The notes: generated by a model not told the origin, from the letters alone. A stretch of DNA of 64,000 nt from Tillus elongatus (GCA_964006375.1 OZ023262.1:192942907-193006906); one strand, 5' to 3'. Shown: positions 34,965 to 46,440, counted from the first letter of the stretch. Numbers and translations: made by a program.

Positions 34965-37206
34965 AGGAAGCTTAGTGCATTTAATATCCGGCTTCAGATT
35001 TACGATAGGTCAGCTGGTTTTGGAAATATCGCCGAAAAAACGAAAATGGCGGATGTAGTTTTTCGCCCGTAAATCCGAAACGGTTAAATTGATAGTAGCT
35101 GTCAAAATGTGACATTATGCGGACACTTTTTTTAAGACGAATAAGATGGCGTGTATGACATGTCTCTCTCGTCTTTTATTATCCAGCAACCCGCCTGAAG
35201 TTTCATTTTTATTATGGCCGTCATATTGGATTTTTATATTTTTAGAAAGAGCGTAAAATTTCCAGTTCAGTGATGTCTCACAAGTGCATAAAAGATTTGA
35301 GTATCAACGAAATATAACACTTCGTAAAGTTAGGTCTTATTTTTTTCTAAGGAGGCCATGTTTTATTTGTCAGAAAATAACACTAATAAGTAATGTATTA
35401 AACGCATTTAATTTTCAATAGAACATGAACGTAAATAACGACTTAAAATTAATAATTAAAGTCTAATGAAGCTCTTAACTGCTTCGTAACTGGTTATTAA
35501 TTTACAGTTTTGTAAAATGACGTCCATTTACTCATTTATTAGTAGTCAAAATTATACATTATGTCTTACAAAGAAGCTGTGCTTGTGCTTGTATTAACAT
35601 AATTTTGTCAACATCCTCAAATAATCAAACTGTCAAAACCATTTTAGTTAATGTCACTTTCTGAATTTTGATCAATCTTGCTTTTTCTTCTCTTTCTTCT
35701 TCCACAAACATTTCTATAGCCGTTACAAAGATTTATTTTCACTTTCGCCTCACTATTTCTCTTCATTTCAACCAAACCTTCTCAAAAACATAATTCTTTA
35801 GCACAGAAGATTTGACATTTTACATGACATTTTTAACAATTGGTAAATGATTTTCGTACAACCCTAACACATGCATTTCTGTTTAGACTATTTTAAAATG
35901 TGTCCAAAACTCTTTGTCTCAGGAATTCTGATGGTCGTAGGATGATCAAATTCATAGAACTCATTCTTTTTGTGACCCCAGAGGTAGAAATCCAAGTGCG
36001 AAAGCTCGGGGGTTTTGTGAGGCCAAGATATTGGACCATTTTAGGAAATAATTTTGTCGCAAACTGCCCTCTTAAAAAGTTCCTGACTTGAATGGTGTTG
36101 TGAGCCGGACATCCGAATCGGGTTCTTCTAAACTCACCTTTGGTTAGAGTAGCTCGTAAAGCCGGCACAACCTGGTTTCGCAAAAGCTCTAGGTACCTCT
36201 GTTCGTTTGGGTTGTAGCAAATAAAAATGGTCTTATAAGTCGATTTCCTGAAATGAGTAACAATTTACCATAGGTGCCCAATTAAAAAAGCTATGTTAGA
36301 TTAAATTACGACTGATCCCACACAAAACGTTAATTCCAAATCTAGTTTGTAGATGTCTCTCTGCCACTTCGTGAGGGTTTTCCACAGCCCAATGGTAAGT
36401 GTTGTGCTTATTAAATACTCCACAATTCGTAAACCCACTCTCATCGGACCACAAGACATGATTTAGCAAAATCGTGATTTTCATTACACTCCCTAGTATA
36501 CCAATCACAGAAGCGCGTTGGTCTTTGAAAATCAGTTTCCTTAAGTCCTTGAACTATTAGGGGTTTGTGTAGATAGTACATGTTCTTCTTTAGTACTCCG
36601 TGTACCGTTGATTTTGACACACGCATTTCCCGTTCTACAGTTCTCACCGATGCACTGGAGTTTTCCTTGACAGCTTGTAAAATGTTCCTGTCGCGATTTT
36701 CATTTTCAATATTGTATCCGCTTCTAGATTGTTCGAAGGCCCCATGGTTAATTAAATTAACTACGATTTTTCTGAATTGGGTTTTATGAGGCTGTTGTCG
36801 TTCGGGTACATCTCCAAATACATTGCTGAGGTAATGTCGGCGTTTCTGTATGACTGCAAGTACATCGCTAGCATGTCAAACTTTGCTTCATTTTAATAGG
36901 GAACACCGGACATTTTCAACAGTTTTCGCTGATTTGTGTGTCAGATTTATGATTTTAATGACAGAAAAGCCTACTACTTATTAAAACACAACTTTGACAT
37001 TTTGAATTATTTAACGTCAAAGTCATGGCTTCCTTAGATGGCAAAAATGTTTAACTTATAAAAATCCAATTTTCTGACAAATAAAGCATGGCCTCCTTAG
37101 AAAAAAAATAAGAACTAACTTTACGAAGTGTGATATTTCGATGATTCCAAAACCAATTGACCAATCGTAAACCCGAAGCCGGATATTGAATGCCCTAAGC
37201 TTCCTC
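34965..37206 (-). mobile_element. ITM DNA transposon with long TIRs, inactive
   Basis: Ends GAGGAAGCTTAG at the left and TAAGCTTCCTC at the right, both bordered by TA. The inverted similarity extends inward through ATATCCGGCTTC and AACACTTCGTAAAGTTAG to GAGGCCATG.TTTATTTGTCAG, about 125 bases on the right. On the left the same blocks are split by about 240 extra bases (roughly 35025-35265). A broken transposase lies between the ends on the minus strand. Confidence 0.82.
35888..36874 (-). pseudogene. ITM transposase (DDE/D), broken
   Basis: Read leftward from an ATG at about 36874. An N-terminal helix region (AMYLQSYRNADITSAMYLEM) continues after a frame change as QFRKIVVNLINHG and VRTVEREMRVSKSTVHGVL, the helix-turn-helix typical of this group. 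The catalytic part follows with VLWSDESGF (first Asp, about 36435) and YHWAVENPHE. After a stop at 36296 the second motif is decayed (GCPAHNTIQVRNFL, normally preceded by QQDG), and a shifted frame gives LDFYLWGHKKNEFY near 35975 (third Asp). This resembles the arthropod transposases with an N-terminal DUF4817-type domain. At least three frame changes make it inactive. It lies inside clear TIRs, so the element boundaries support the call. Confidence 0.8.
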
Positions 37207-37284
37207 TAAAACTTTACCCGTTTAACCTTTGCTGTAGGTATACCAGGAGCCGCGATCCCTGTATAGGGAAGCGAATCTGGGACA

Positions 37285-37365
<81 letters not shown>

Positions 37366-37440
37366 CGCCGGATACGTGTGTCATATTCCAAAGGGCGTTG
37401 TCACAAATGAGACTGAAAACATAAAAGATATGCAATTTAA
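37207..37440 (-). repeat. Repeat flank with (TA)n
   Basis: The (TA)n tract spans 37288-37359 (about 36 units). To its right AACTGACGCCGGATACGTGT is a diverged start of arm A. Confidence 0.7.
37288..37359. repeat. (TA)n microsatellite
   Basis: About 36 TA units. Confidence 0.97.
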
Positions 37441-38543
37441 AATAATCATCAAGTTATTCAAGGCTTCTTAATTTATTTATTTTGTATCAAAACAATTAAT
37501 TTATGCAATAATTGGCAGAAACCGTGTATATTATCAAGATATATTTATAGGCGGATATTGTTAATCGAAAACTCGTCAAAAAAACTGAGAGGTAATAAAC
37601 TTTAGATGATAGACCTTCTTAACGTTCTAACTAGAATGTTGCTTAATGTTTTGTGCATTCTAAAAGCATGCAAAATTTCAATTAGAACAAATATCCCTAA
37701 AAACATCAATAAGTCTTATGTAGAACGTCTGTAAATGAGGGTCTGTTCTTCAAGGTGAGTAAAGTACTGTTAGATAACAACATTGTAAGAGATAGTATAC
37801 ATCAAGCGGAAGTATGAACTGCGAACATGAACGTACTTACACATGAAAGGAACATTCGCTAATGATAGGTAAGGTAAACAGTACATAATAGCCTGTGATC
37901 TCGCTGCTTTTGTGCACGTTCAAATATAGTTATTGAGTTTCTATTTAAATGTCACGGACAGGGCCACCTTCGAAGAGCAATGTCGTACCAATTTACACAT
38001 GAAATATTATCCTTTGAACTAAAGCTCTTCCGATTCTTGTTTTCGTTATCTTGAAATTGTAATCTGTTATTCACTGTTACTATTTTAGTTAACTGTGAAG
38101 TGTTACTTGTAGCTTATATTGATACAAAATAAAAAACAAACAAAATAATGTAACAGGAAAATAATATTGCTCACTCCCAGATTCATAATTAAAAATGTAA
38201 CCAGAATTATAACAGATTACGGGCCCAAAATAATAGCCCATAGGAGAAAATGGTTTGTCACTATGAAAGACAAAGTCAAATCGATGGAAAGAATATAAAG
38301 TCTAGGAATTATTTAAATGTCTAGAAGACAAAAACGTAATTGATTCGAAATGTATTTATAAAATTAAGTGTGTTGTAGATTTAAATGTTGACAGACATAG
38401 TCAGACTTCTTGCAAAAGCGTCTAATCAGAAATATGCGGAAGACTATGGTGCAACTTTTTCTACAATCATCAACAGACGCCTCCGGTACATTTAAACAAA
38501 AGACTGCATGTTTGAATGGTGGTTTAAATAATACAAGGCCAGG
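37441..38543. other. No gene seen
   Basis: About 1.1 kb AT-rich with no recognised feature. Confidence 0.4.
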
Positions 38544-38642
38544 CATATATTTAAAGTAAATAGGAGTAACTTGACAAGAAAAAAGTAATCAACAAATTTT
38601 TGAATAAAAGTTGTTAGACATATTTGTGTGACAGCTTAAATA

Positions 38643-38750
<108 letters not shown>

Positions 38751-38906
38751 CACACCGATAACTCAAAAAATAATGGGCCGATTTTTATCAGATTTGGTGA
38801 GTACCTTCATATATTTAAAGTAAATAGGAGTAACTTGACAAGAAAAAAGTAATCAACAAATTTTTGAATAAAAGTTGTTAGACATATTTGTGTGACAGCT
38901 TAAATA

Positions 38907-39016
<110 letters not shown>

Positions 39017-39073
39017 CACACCGATAACTCAAAAAATAATGGGCCGATTTTTATCAGATTTGGTGAGTACCTT

Positions 39074-39480
39074 CCTTTTGCAAATCGCTTGGATAAGTTC
39101 GTTATTTAGGAAAATCAAACAAGGTTTTCCGGGAAAATTTGGGGTTTTCTTTGGAAAAAAATTGATATCTCCGAAAATTAAAAAGTTATAGTAACCAAAT
39201 TTGGTACGCTGATTTCTGTCAAAGTGTTCTTTGTACTAAAATTCAGACCTCTAGGTTAAAAGCCAAAGAAATTACAACCATCTGATTAAAAAAAGTTGAA
39301 ACGTCAAAATTGATAATTCTGGTAGTCGCACATTAATACGCATTAGCGCTCTAAATGACTAACAAGCTCCTAGATCTGTGCCTCAGCCGTCATTTTTGTT
39401 CATTTCGTTAAAATATGAAACAAAAATCAATTTTAAACAAAAATTGTATAGTGTAAATTATCAAATATATACATCTATCA
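39074..39480 (+). repeat. Composite repeat, rest of arm B
   Basis: Continues TTTTGCAAATCGCTTGGATA, then CCAAATTTGGTACGC. Similarity fades after about 39300. Confidence 0.6.
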
Positions 39481-39483
39481 TAT

Positions 39484-39572
39484 CGACAATGGCCGAGCGG
39501 TGAAGGAAGCAGTATGGATTTTATAATGGACTCCTATAACACGCGTTCTAATCTCAGTTGGTGACTTCACTT
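39484..39572 (+). repeat. tRNA-like relic (Leu/Ser-type A box)
   Basis: AATGGCCGAGCGGTGAAGG matches the 5' part of Leu or Ser tRNAs. The 3' part (GCGTTCTAATCTCAGTTGG) is only weakly B-box-like and there is no matching acceptor stem. Probably a SINE head or tRNA pseudogene. Confidence 0.4.
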
Positions 39573-39825
39573 CTTTTTGGCTTATTTCATTTTACTGTTA
39601 TCTGATCATATTGTGTAATTCCGATGCATTTTTTAGCAAGTTTTTGCACGACAAATTCAGTTAGGACGAAATGAAAACTTTTAAAACTTAATTCAATTTG
39701 AATAGCACATCTGGTTGTTTGTCATTGCCCTAACTTAGTGAAACCGTTCCATCTTTAATACAGCCGTAGACATTTCCCGTAGCTTCCCAAGTGCTTGTTC
39801 TTTTCCGCAACCGATTGCAATTTTT
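39573..39825 (-). repeat. Penelope-type terminal fragment near 39718-39800
   Basis: TTGCCCTAACTTAGTGAAACCGTTCCAT matches, in the same orientation, 43.10 kb next to the Penelope relic (TTGCCTTTACTCAGTG...), and 29.92 kb reversed. The preceding 140 bases are unassigned. Confidence 0.45.
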
Positions 39826-40140
39826 ACTGGACGCAGCAAGTGCGTTATGGTAGCGAATTTTCTATATGTTTTAAATTTCAATAGCTCAATTTGCTATTAA
39901 CCTAACGTTCGTTGGCCAGGAACCAGTTTTTTCGAGAACAGTTACGTTTATTTTCGAATTTTTTCTTTATATTTTAAAACAATAAACTCACTTTGATTAA
40001 ATATGGTACATTGTTTTATTATATAGGTTATACTGGTAACCAAATTTCATGCCTGATTTCTTTAAAAAAAAGACATATTCGTTAATAAAAACATTTTTAT
40101 GAACATTCACTACCATAACGCACTTGCTGCGCCCAGACTT
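39826..40140. mobile_element. MITE-like copy with ~37-bp inverted ends
   Basis: Left CTGGACGCAGCAAGTGCGTT, right AACGCACTTGCTGCGCCCAG: near-perfect inverted ends 315 bases apart. Non-coding interior shared with the copies at 15727, 51653 and 54609. Confidence 0.82.
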
Positions 40141-40162
40141 TTTTTTTACTTTTTAACCTATT

Positions 40163-40350
40163 GTTTAGGCGCCCCCGTGGCGCAGGTTGCCAGGCGTCAG
40201 CCTACTAGACGAGGGGTCCCGGTTTCGATTCCCGGGCGGACCAACGACATCACGTTGACCTTGGCTGGAAAATCGATAAAAATAATAAAGGATTGGGAAT
40301 GAATGTACTAATGGACTAAGAGACCGGAACCATTATTAATAATTTAAAAA
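40163..40350 (+). repeat. tRNA-headed SINE of a second family
   Basis: The head GCCCCCGTGGCGCAGGTTG (A box), TAGACGAGGGGTCCC and B box GGTTTCGATTCCC form a tRNA-like 5' end with a paired acceptor (GGCGCCC..GGGCGG). The tail AACGACATCACGTTGACC...GGAATGAATG...GAGACCGGAACC differs from the other SINEs in the window. Confidence 0.75.
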
Positions 40351-41149
40351 AACCTTTCGTTTAAGAATACATGCAAACATTTTTAAACAAAAAATCTGTA
40401 AGCACTGCAAATGTCGCTTTTTCCATTAATTACAAATATTAATTTAGCTTTTAGTGCGTTTATTGATGTAAAAACATTTAATCGCACATGTGGTTTGCTA
40501 CACGCAAGAAACAAACCATAAAGTACCAAACCAGTAGCAGCAGAGCTATTATGCAACAATACATAATACATAAGTACACACATAATACATTCACTTATTA
40601 TAAGTGTGCTAGCCAGACATGCTTTACCGATTATAATTACAGTGACTCATCGAGTGGAAAACAAACATGTGTAGTAGAAACTGATTCCACTAAACCAGTG
40701 AAAGACGTGATGGCTGTCGGTGAGCATCTGTCAACAACACACTATGACGTCTTTATAATTAGGTTCGGTGATGACAGGAAATTAGCAAAAACAAATCTGT
40801 GTACACAATTAGAGAAAGAGAGAACCCCTCCAAGTCAAATACAAGTCAATAATGAAGCTACAACAATTATTATTGCGGTTCTTCGATTACTTTCCTATCG
40901 GGTATGGGATTCTTCAAAGTATATATGCGATGATTAATGTGAAACTAAATAAATTATTCCTCCAACACAAGCAATTTCCCACAACATTTATAGGCACCTT
41001 TAAAAGTAATAGCACTTGCATATACCATTGAGTTAAATACAAATGGAGAAATTTATTCTCTGGCTTCACTATCCTTTTTTTAATAAAAAAAAGACTCATG
41101 ACGTCCTTAAAATGTCTATGTGATGTATATTAATATTTAACATACAAAT
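40351..41149 (+). other. Unidentified 149-codon open frame (40488-40937)
   Basis: The plus-strand frame from ATG 40488 to TAA 40937 is open for 149 codons, longer than most chance frames in this AT-rich DNA. It contains YYKCASQTCFTD and, about 45 residues later, GEHLSTTHYD, followed by KLAKTNLCTQLEKERTPPSQ. The Cys...His/His spacing loosely recalls FLYWCH-type fingers of Mutator-like transposons, but the aromatic signature residues are missing. I regard this as a weak suggestion. No RBS-like or promoter evidence applies, and no neighbouring transposase was found. It may be chance. The sequence from 40938 to 41149 shows nothing. Confidence 0.25.
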
Positions 41150-41490
41150 AAGAGCCTCGGTGATTCAGTGGTAAGAACGTGTGCCTCTGAACCGAAGGGT
41201 ACTGGGTTCGATCCCAGGGTTCACCTTTCACTTTTTCAGTACAAACTATAACATTAACTTTAACCGAGGTTGTGGCATTTTATTTGATCAAGTTGAATCT
41301 CTGCACGTTCCGCCCTTCGGAGAGGGTGTAGAGCCGTCGGTCCTGATCCAGGCCATGTTGGGCGCGTTAAAGATCCCTACCCTCCTTACAGAAAGGCAGG
41401 GGTCCAGCAAAATTTTCAGGATATTAGGACTGAAACTGCTCCTTGGCCTCGATGATTGGATATAGTCTCGGAAAACTTACGACAATAATA
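41150..41490 (+). repeat. tRNA-headed SINE, copy 5 (best-preserved promoter)
   Basis: The A box is in GGTGATTCAGTGGTAAGAAC and the intact B box in GGGTTCGATCCCAGG. The body has GCACGTTCCGCCCTTCGGAG, GTTAAAGATCCCTACCCTCC and TGATTGGATATAGTC. Of the six copies this one keeps the cleanest polymerase III boxes. Confidence 0.87.
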
Positions 41491-41551
41491 ACTATAACAA
41501 TAATCATAATAAAAAAACTAATTAATAAAAGAAATAAAGGCAGGTTATATA

Positions 41552-42931
41552 CAGGGTGAGAACAAATAAGTGTCGTCCCCTGATTCCTTGTTGAAAATGA
41601 AAGGGGGTCTTTTGTATAAAAAACTCGTACACCCCCCGTCCTGTAAAGATACGATCCCTTAAAGGGGGGTGCCAAGAAAGTAGTTTTTAATTTGTTTCTT
41701 AAATATGGAGAATGTGACAGAAATTAAATTAGGTAGATGTTTTCTGCTGTCGAGACGACACATAATGAACAGTTTCTTAGTTTTCTCTCAAGGTTGTAAG
41801 GGGTATAAAAAGCCGACCCTAGAACTTGTTTCACCCGTAACTTTTTTATTACATGTACATCGCCATTTTAAAATAAATTTCGAATAGCTCGATTCATTCT
41901 TAACACAAACATTTTCTTATATTTTTTTCGTAACTTTAAGGATTTCTGGAGAAACAATTGTTAAAATTCAATTGCGTAGCATAGTTTGCATAGATTCCCA
42001 TTTTTTAATTATACAAACTATGATTTTGGTACCAAAATATAGATTTAATTATTGAAAACGACATATGTATTTAATACTAATAACTAAAAAATCATTGTAA
42101 ATGTTGAAAACAACCACCTTAAGCCATTATTTGGGGTTCTACATGTCGGCGCATGGAACTGCGTATTAGATTAAAAATTCCAAGAGAATCTTGTATTACC
42201 TTACACGATTCAATAATGGGGTTTCTTGTCTTCTAAGTTTTAAATATGAGTCATACACACCAAAGTTTTTGAATGGCCACAAGTAAAAAAAAATCTAAAA
42301 CATTTGTGTCGGGCGATCGAGCAGGCCAAGACTGAGGCCCGCCTAGGCCTATCCAGCGATTTTCATATTCTCAAAATGATGACAGTATTACTACTAAAAG
42401 ATAATAATAAAATAATTATTAACAATTAGATTATCATTACCAAATGTCAACCAGCCGTCCACTACATGAATTACAGTTCAACTATAGTTCTATGCAAGCT
42501 ATGCTAAGTAATTAAATTTAAATTGTTTTCTCTCCAGAAATCGTTACATTCCCCAAAAATACGAAAGACCTTTTATTAAGAATTATTCAAGTTATTCAAA
42601 ATCTATTTTAAAATAGCGATATAGCTGCAAGAAAAAAGTTACGTGTGAACCAAGTTCTAGGAGTGGCTTTTCATACCCCTTAGAACCCTACGGAAACACT
42701 AACAAATTATTCACCGAGTGTCTTTTCGATAGCAGTCAATATCTACTTAGTTTAATTTGTCACTTCTTCCATATTTAAGAAAAAAATTAAAAACTACTTT
42801 TTTTGGCACCCCCATTAAGAGAGGTCGTATCTTCAAAGTAGACGGATGTATTATTTTTGTATATAAAAACATTTTTATTTTCAACAAGGAATCCCCTTTT
42901 GAATTTTGCGGACTTATTTGCTTACACCCTG
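41552..42931. mobile_element. Non-autonomous TIR element, 1.38 kb
   Basis: The ends are CAGGGTGAGAACAAATAAGT at the left and the inverse of CAGGGTGTAAGCAAATAAGT at the right. A TA precedes the left end; the right flank is TTTA. Inner parts also pair: GATTCCTTGTTGAAAAT, then GGGGTGCCA..AAAGTAG and ATATGG near 41670-41710 against 42765-42830, and AGCCGACCCTAGAACTTG against CAAGTTCTAGGAGTGGCT, giving inverted repeats of roughly 300 bases. The middle has no transposase-like frame. Probably a deletion derivative of an ITM element. Confidence 0.7.
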
Positions 42932-43090
42932 TTTAACGAAAATATTGACATACTTCAAACTATTATATTATTTCAATTATTTATAATATAGTTAGGCGTA
43001 TTCTCTTTGATATATTTAATTAGAAAGTATAATTTCCAAAGAAGGGAAATCCATTAAATTAGTTTCCTCATTTAAAACAACACAGCTGTT
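42932..43090. other. No gene seen
   Basis: AT-rich spacer. Confidence 0.35.
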
Positions 43091-43250
43091 TATTAATTGT
43101 TGTTGCCTTTACTCAGTGAAACCGTTCCATACTAAAGGACCATTTTGCTGATTTCACAAATAATTGTTCGATTCTCTATCTACAAACATTGGCAAAGGCA
43201 GAAAAATAATCTCACGTCTGTATTTAGTGACAGTTGTTGTCGTGTAAGTG
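43091..43250 (-). repeat. Penelope 3' UTR/terminal fragment
   Basis: Carries TTGCCTTTACTCAGTGAAACC and GGCAGAAAAATAATCTCACGTCTG, shared with 29.9, 39.7 and 52.9-53.1 kb. It lies directly downstream (minus strand) of the GIY-YIG relic, which is what ties this repeat to Penelope. Confidence 0.5.
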
Positions 43251-43326
43251 TTTTTTATTTCTAAAGCTTCAGAAAAGTCAAACTTGCGCTTGTGATTAAA
43301 CAAATGTAGTGGCCCTATGTGATTAT

Positions 43327-43897
43327 TTAGTATAAATCTACGCTGAGTATCAAAATAATAGGTTTTGCAAATGTCGATTTTATAGCGTAGTTATTTGTAA
43401 GTGCAACAATATGTTTTTTGTATTGGATGTTAGAACTAGATGTTTGACCGATATAGACTGTACAAGCTAATTTATAAATTATATTTTTTTGAGAAACATG
43501 ATTTTTCATTTGCACTAGATAACTCATCTTGTTTAGGTATTAGAACGCTACTTTCGGATTTGAGCTGGCATTTAAAATTTTTGAAATGTCTTTTAAAATG
43601 TTTCCAGAGACATGTTTGTCTCTAATATCTGGAAAAATTACATTATGTGATATTATGTATTGTTTTTTGTGTATCATCATATCTATTATTTTAACAGAGT
43701 AACCGTTGTTAAATGCTATTTGCTTGATTATTCAAATTTCTTTTTTCAAAATTGGTGTCAAACATAGGTATTCAAAATGTGAAATCTAATATTGAATCGT
43801 AGGCGGATATGACACATTTTGTGCAAAAGGGTAACATGAATCATATGACATAGTTGTGTCTGTGTAAGTAGGTTTCCTGTATCGTGAAAAGTCAAAT
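43327..43897 (-). pseudogene. Penelope-like element: RT C-terminal part and GIY-YIG endonuclease, broken
   Basis: On the minus strand, from 43897, the sequence reads FDFSRYRKPTYTDTTMSYDS, the conserved YRKPTYTDTT block late in Penelope reverse transcriptases. After stops, KKEI.IIKQIAFNNGYSVKII (about 43750-43680) follows. Further on, 43527-43327 encodes NIIYKLACTVYIGQTSSSN...HIVALTNN...STFAK, a GIY-YIG nuclease core (IYKL for GIY, VYIGQT for YIG, then the conserved His). Penelope elements combine this RT with this nuclease and prime reverse transcription on nicked DNA. Stops and frame changes make the copy dead, and the RT palm with its catalytic Asp residues is missing. It is the only trace of a Penelope protein in the window and the natural candidate source for the hammerhead-bearing fragments. 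Confidence 0.8.
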
Positions 43898-43984
43898 TAA
43901 TAATTTTCTAACTTTCTAATTGTTAAATAATTTGCTATGTACCCGTCGCTGTAATGGTAACTGTTTCCTTCAGAATTTTAGAAA
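43898..43984. other. Short spacer
   Basis: Separates the Penelope fragment from the SINE. Confidence 0.4.
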
Positions 43985-44323
43985 ACAAAAACTGACTTCC
44001 GCCACGATGGCCAATCACCGACGCCAGACAATTGTTTCACCTCAGTATTCTGGAAATTTCGTGAATTCCTTCCTTTCTGTAGAATAAGTAGATAGCTTTA
44101 ACGTAGCCAGCATCGCATGGCCCACGGGACCGACAGCTTTCCGCCCCATCTGAAGGGAGAAAGGTGCAGACATTCAACCTACTTATACACAAACCCACAA
44201 CCTAGGTTGATGTTAATTTGACAGTATTTACTAAAAAAGTGAAACGATCCCTTACTGAGAGTCGAACCCGGAACCCTTAGGATCAGAGGCATATGTTCTT
44301 ACGGCTGGACTAACGAGGCTGCA
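43985..44323 (-). repeat. tRNA-headed SINE, copy 6
   Basis: Reverse orientation. The head is at the right (complement of GAGAGTCGAACCCGG near 44259 is the B box). The body has GCCACGATGGCCAATCACCG and CGGGACCGACAGC. Confidence 0.82.
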
Positions 44324-44793
44324 AAACGAACGTACAAAAGAAGGTACACGCCAAAGGTGTAACCTTCACTACATTCATCGCTTGGATTAGTCCGTTAGCC
44401 GACCCACTCAAGAAAAGTTTCTTCCCAGAACAAGTTTGTATTTTCGAAACAAATTATTTCGTTATATTTCATAATTTGAAATATTTTTTATGATAATCCG
44501 CAACGCACCTAATGCGTCCAGCCTTTCTTATCTAAAAGACGCTAAGATTTTAAAGATGAAGAAGTACGGCTTTTTATTCAGAAATGATAGTTGCCTCCAA
44601 ATTTAATTAAAAAGTTACAAATAATTGAGCGGTTAAAAAATATCTCTACTACTAAATAGGAAGTATGTAGCGACATCTACAAGTTCACTCAAATCTAATT
44701 ATATATTTAGTCATTTATTTGTGATTACAAAAGAAGCCTAACCCAAAAATTGGCTGATTCAGTAAAGAGCGTATCTAGACACATTATTTTCGA

Positions 44794-44796
<3 letters not shown>
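44324..44796 (+). repeat. Repeat-like remnants, no gene
   Basis: A degenerate MITE terminal motif (CAACGCACCTAATGCGTCCAGC) lies near 44500. The rest is AT-rich, up to the TA tract. Confidence 0.35.

Positions 44797-44879
<83 letters not shown>
44797..44879. repeat. (TA)n microsatellite, left flank of the LTR element
   Basis: About 41 TA units ending at the LTR. The tract continues on the other side at 51111-51202. Confidence 0.96.
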
Positions 44880-44880
<1 letters not shown>

Positions 44881-44882
<2 letters not shown>

Positions 44883-46388
44883 CTATGGTATTCTACTTTA
44901 CTTTATGGGTAGCATATACCTGCAAAAATTTATTATAGAGCTGAGAACATACGTCCTAATCATCAGGTTGGGTTCCTTATAATTACAGCTAGCTTCTACT
45001 AATTAAAATTCACTAATATGTGTTATTTAAATTCATTTATTGATTTTCACTTGATCAAAATTACTATCGCTTTGCACAGATGGCTATATAACAATTTTGC
45101 TGATTAAATATCAACCAAAAACAATACTTCCGTTAATTACAATCTGTTATACATTCCATTTAATTTATTACACAAATTTTACGGTGTCTATTTGACACAC
45201 ATTAAACACAAACAGAAACGTTTAAAGCATTCAATACATAAACATAAATTGAAAAACCCTATTAAAACATTTAACTGTGCCGATATGACACTTGTTAAAT
45301 ACAAAGAGATATTTTAAAACATTCTTTACATAAATATAACTTGAAAAATCCTATTAAAAAAACATTCTGGTAGCATTATAACTAATTACACAATTAATTA
45401 AACATGGATACTACGTAATCAATATACATCGATAATTCTACAGAACGGTCTCTTTCCGTTTATTTCAAACAAAATTTTTGTTTTTGAAATTTATTAGCAC
45501 AAAAATCTTTGATTGTTGTTGTAAAAATGGTGAAATTCCACCCGCACTGGTCAATTTAAGAAAAGGTAACACTTACTGACATATTTTCCATTGGATTATT
45601 TATTGTTCTTCCATTAATACGGACCTTGATTAATTATTATTATCTTTCTCATTTGTCCATGCCATTGATTATTAACGGATTTACTTCGTTAACATATTGA
45701 TATATTTATTCCATAGTCGTAGCACTCTGGAGGTGTTTTATACCCTCACTTCGATGCACTCTGGAATCTTAGTTATGACGATGATCACCTGGTCTGGTAA
45801 AGTGATACTGATGATTTCACTGGATGGAAAAGACAAGACAAGCCCGGACTCTCTCGGACCGTTGCTTTTATTAACTCTCCTATAGGTGAAAAAACGCTAT
45901 TGTTCGTCACACACCTGTGTTTAAGTTTTCCGTCAAACCTTTAACGTCTTTTTACGTTTTTTTCTGACGCGCACATCACCTTAATATTCTACAAACCTTT
46001 GTTTTTTATAAATGACCTCCGCTCTTTCACTATGGTGAGTCTTTAGCTAGCTTGGTCATATCTAATTTTTTTTATACAATAAAATCAACAGAACTACACA
46101 ATTATATTATCTACAATCTCATTCTCCCTACAAAACTGAAGCATTGTTCTTGGTTTCTTTGTGGATATTTCTAGAATATATAATTTTTTTATTACTCGAA
46201 TGTAACTTAACATCGAGGGTTGCTACATGGGTCACTGACATTCATGTCGGGCGTTGACATCTCCTGCCAAAACTCTTTCATTGCTACATTAGGGTGTATA
46301 CACTTATTTTATATATACTAGTATGCATAAATTTCCCGTTTTCCTATTAAAATTTCGTAATATTTCCTATCATTTGCTATCTATAGCA
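44881..46388 (-). repeat. 3' LTR (minus-strand orientation)
   Basis: Matches 49603-51110 at a constant offset of 4,722 bases. The one difference I noticed is T at 45883 against C at 50605. Frames within it, such as the one starting at 45697, occur in both LTRs and show no protein family. Confidence 0.95.
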
Positions 46389-46401
46389 ATTCCCCCTTTC
46401 T
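46389..46401 (-). other. Polypurine tract of the LTR element
   Basis: On the minus strand AGAAAGGGGGAAT directly precedes the 3' LTR. This is the purine run expected to prime plus-strand DNA synthesis. Confidence 0.85.
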
Positions 46402-46440
46402 AAAAGTGCGTCTGGATACTGTTTGCTAGTCAGATCATCT

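Noticed and set aside
36580..36789. Plus-strand frames opposite the ITM transposase (also 35900-36091)
   Set aside because: The minus strand carries the recognisable helix-turn-helix and catalytic motifs, so these are shadows.
44940..44990. Hammerhead-like CTGATGATTAGG on the minus strand in both LTRs
   Set aside because: No GAAA box or matching stems follow at the required spacing.
45697..45885. Frame of about 62 codons in both LTRs (also at 50419)
   Set aside because: It lies in the LTR, is duplicated because the LTR is, and has no family features. A single base difference even changes where it ends.
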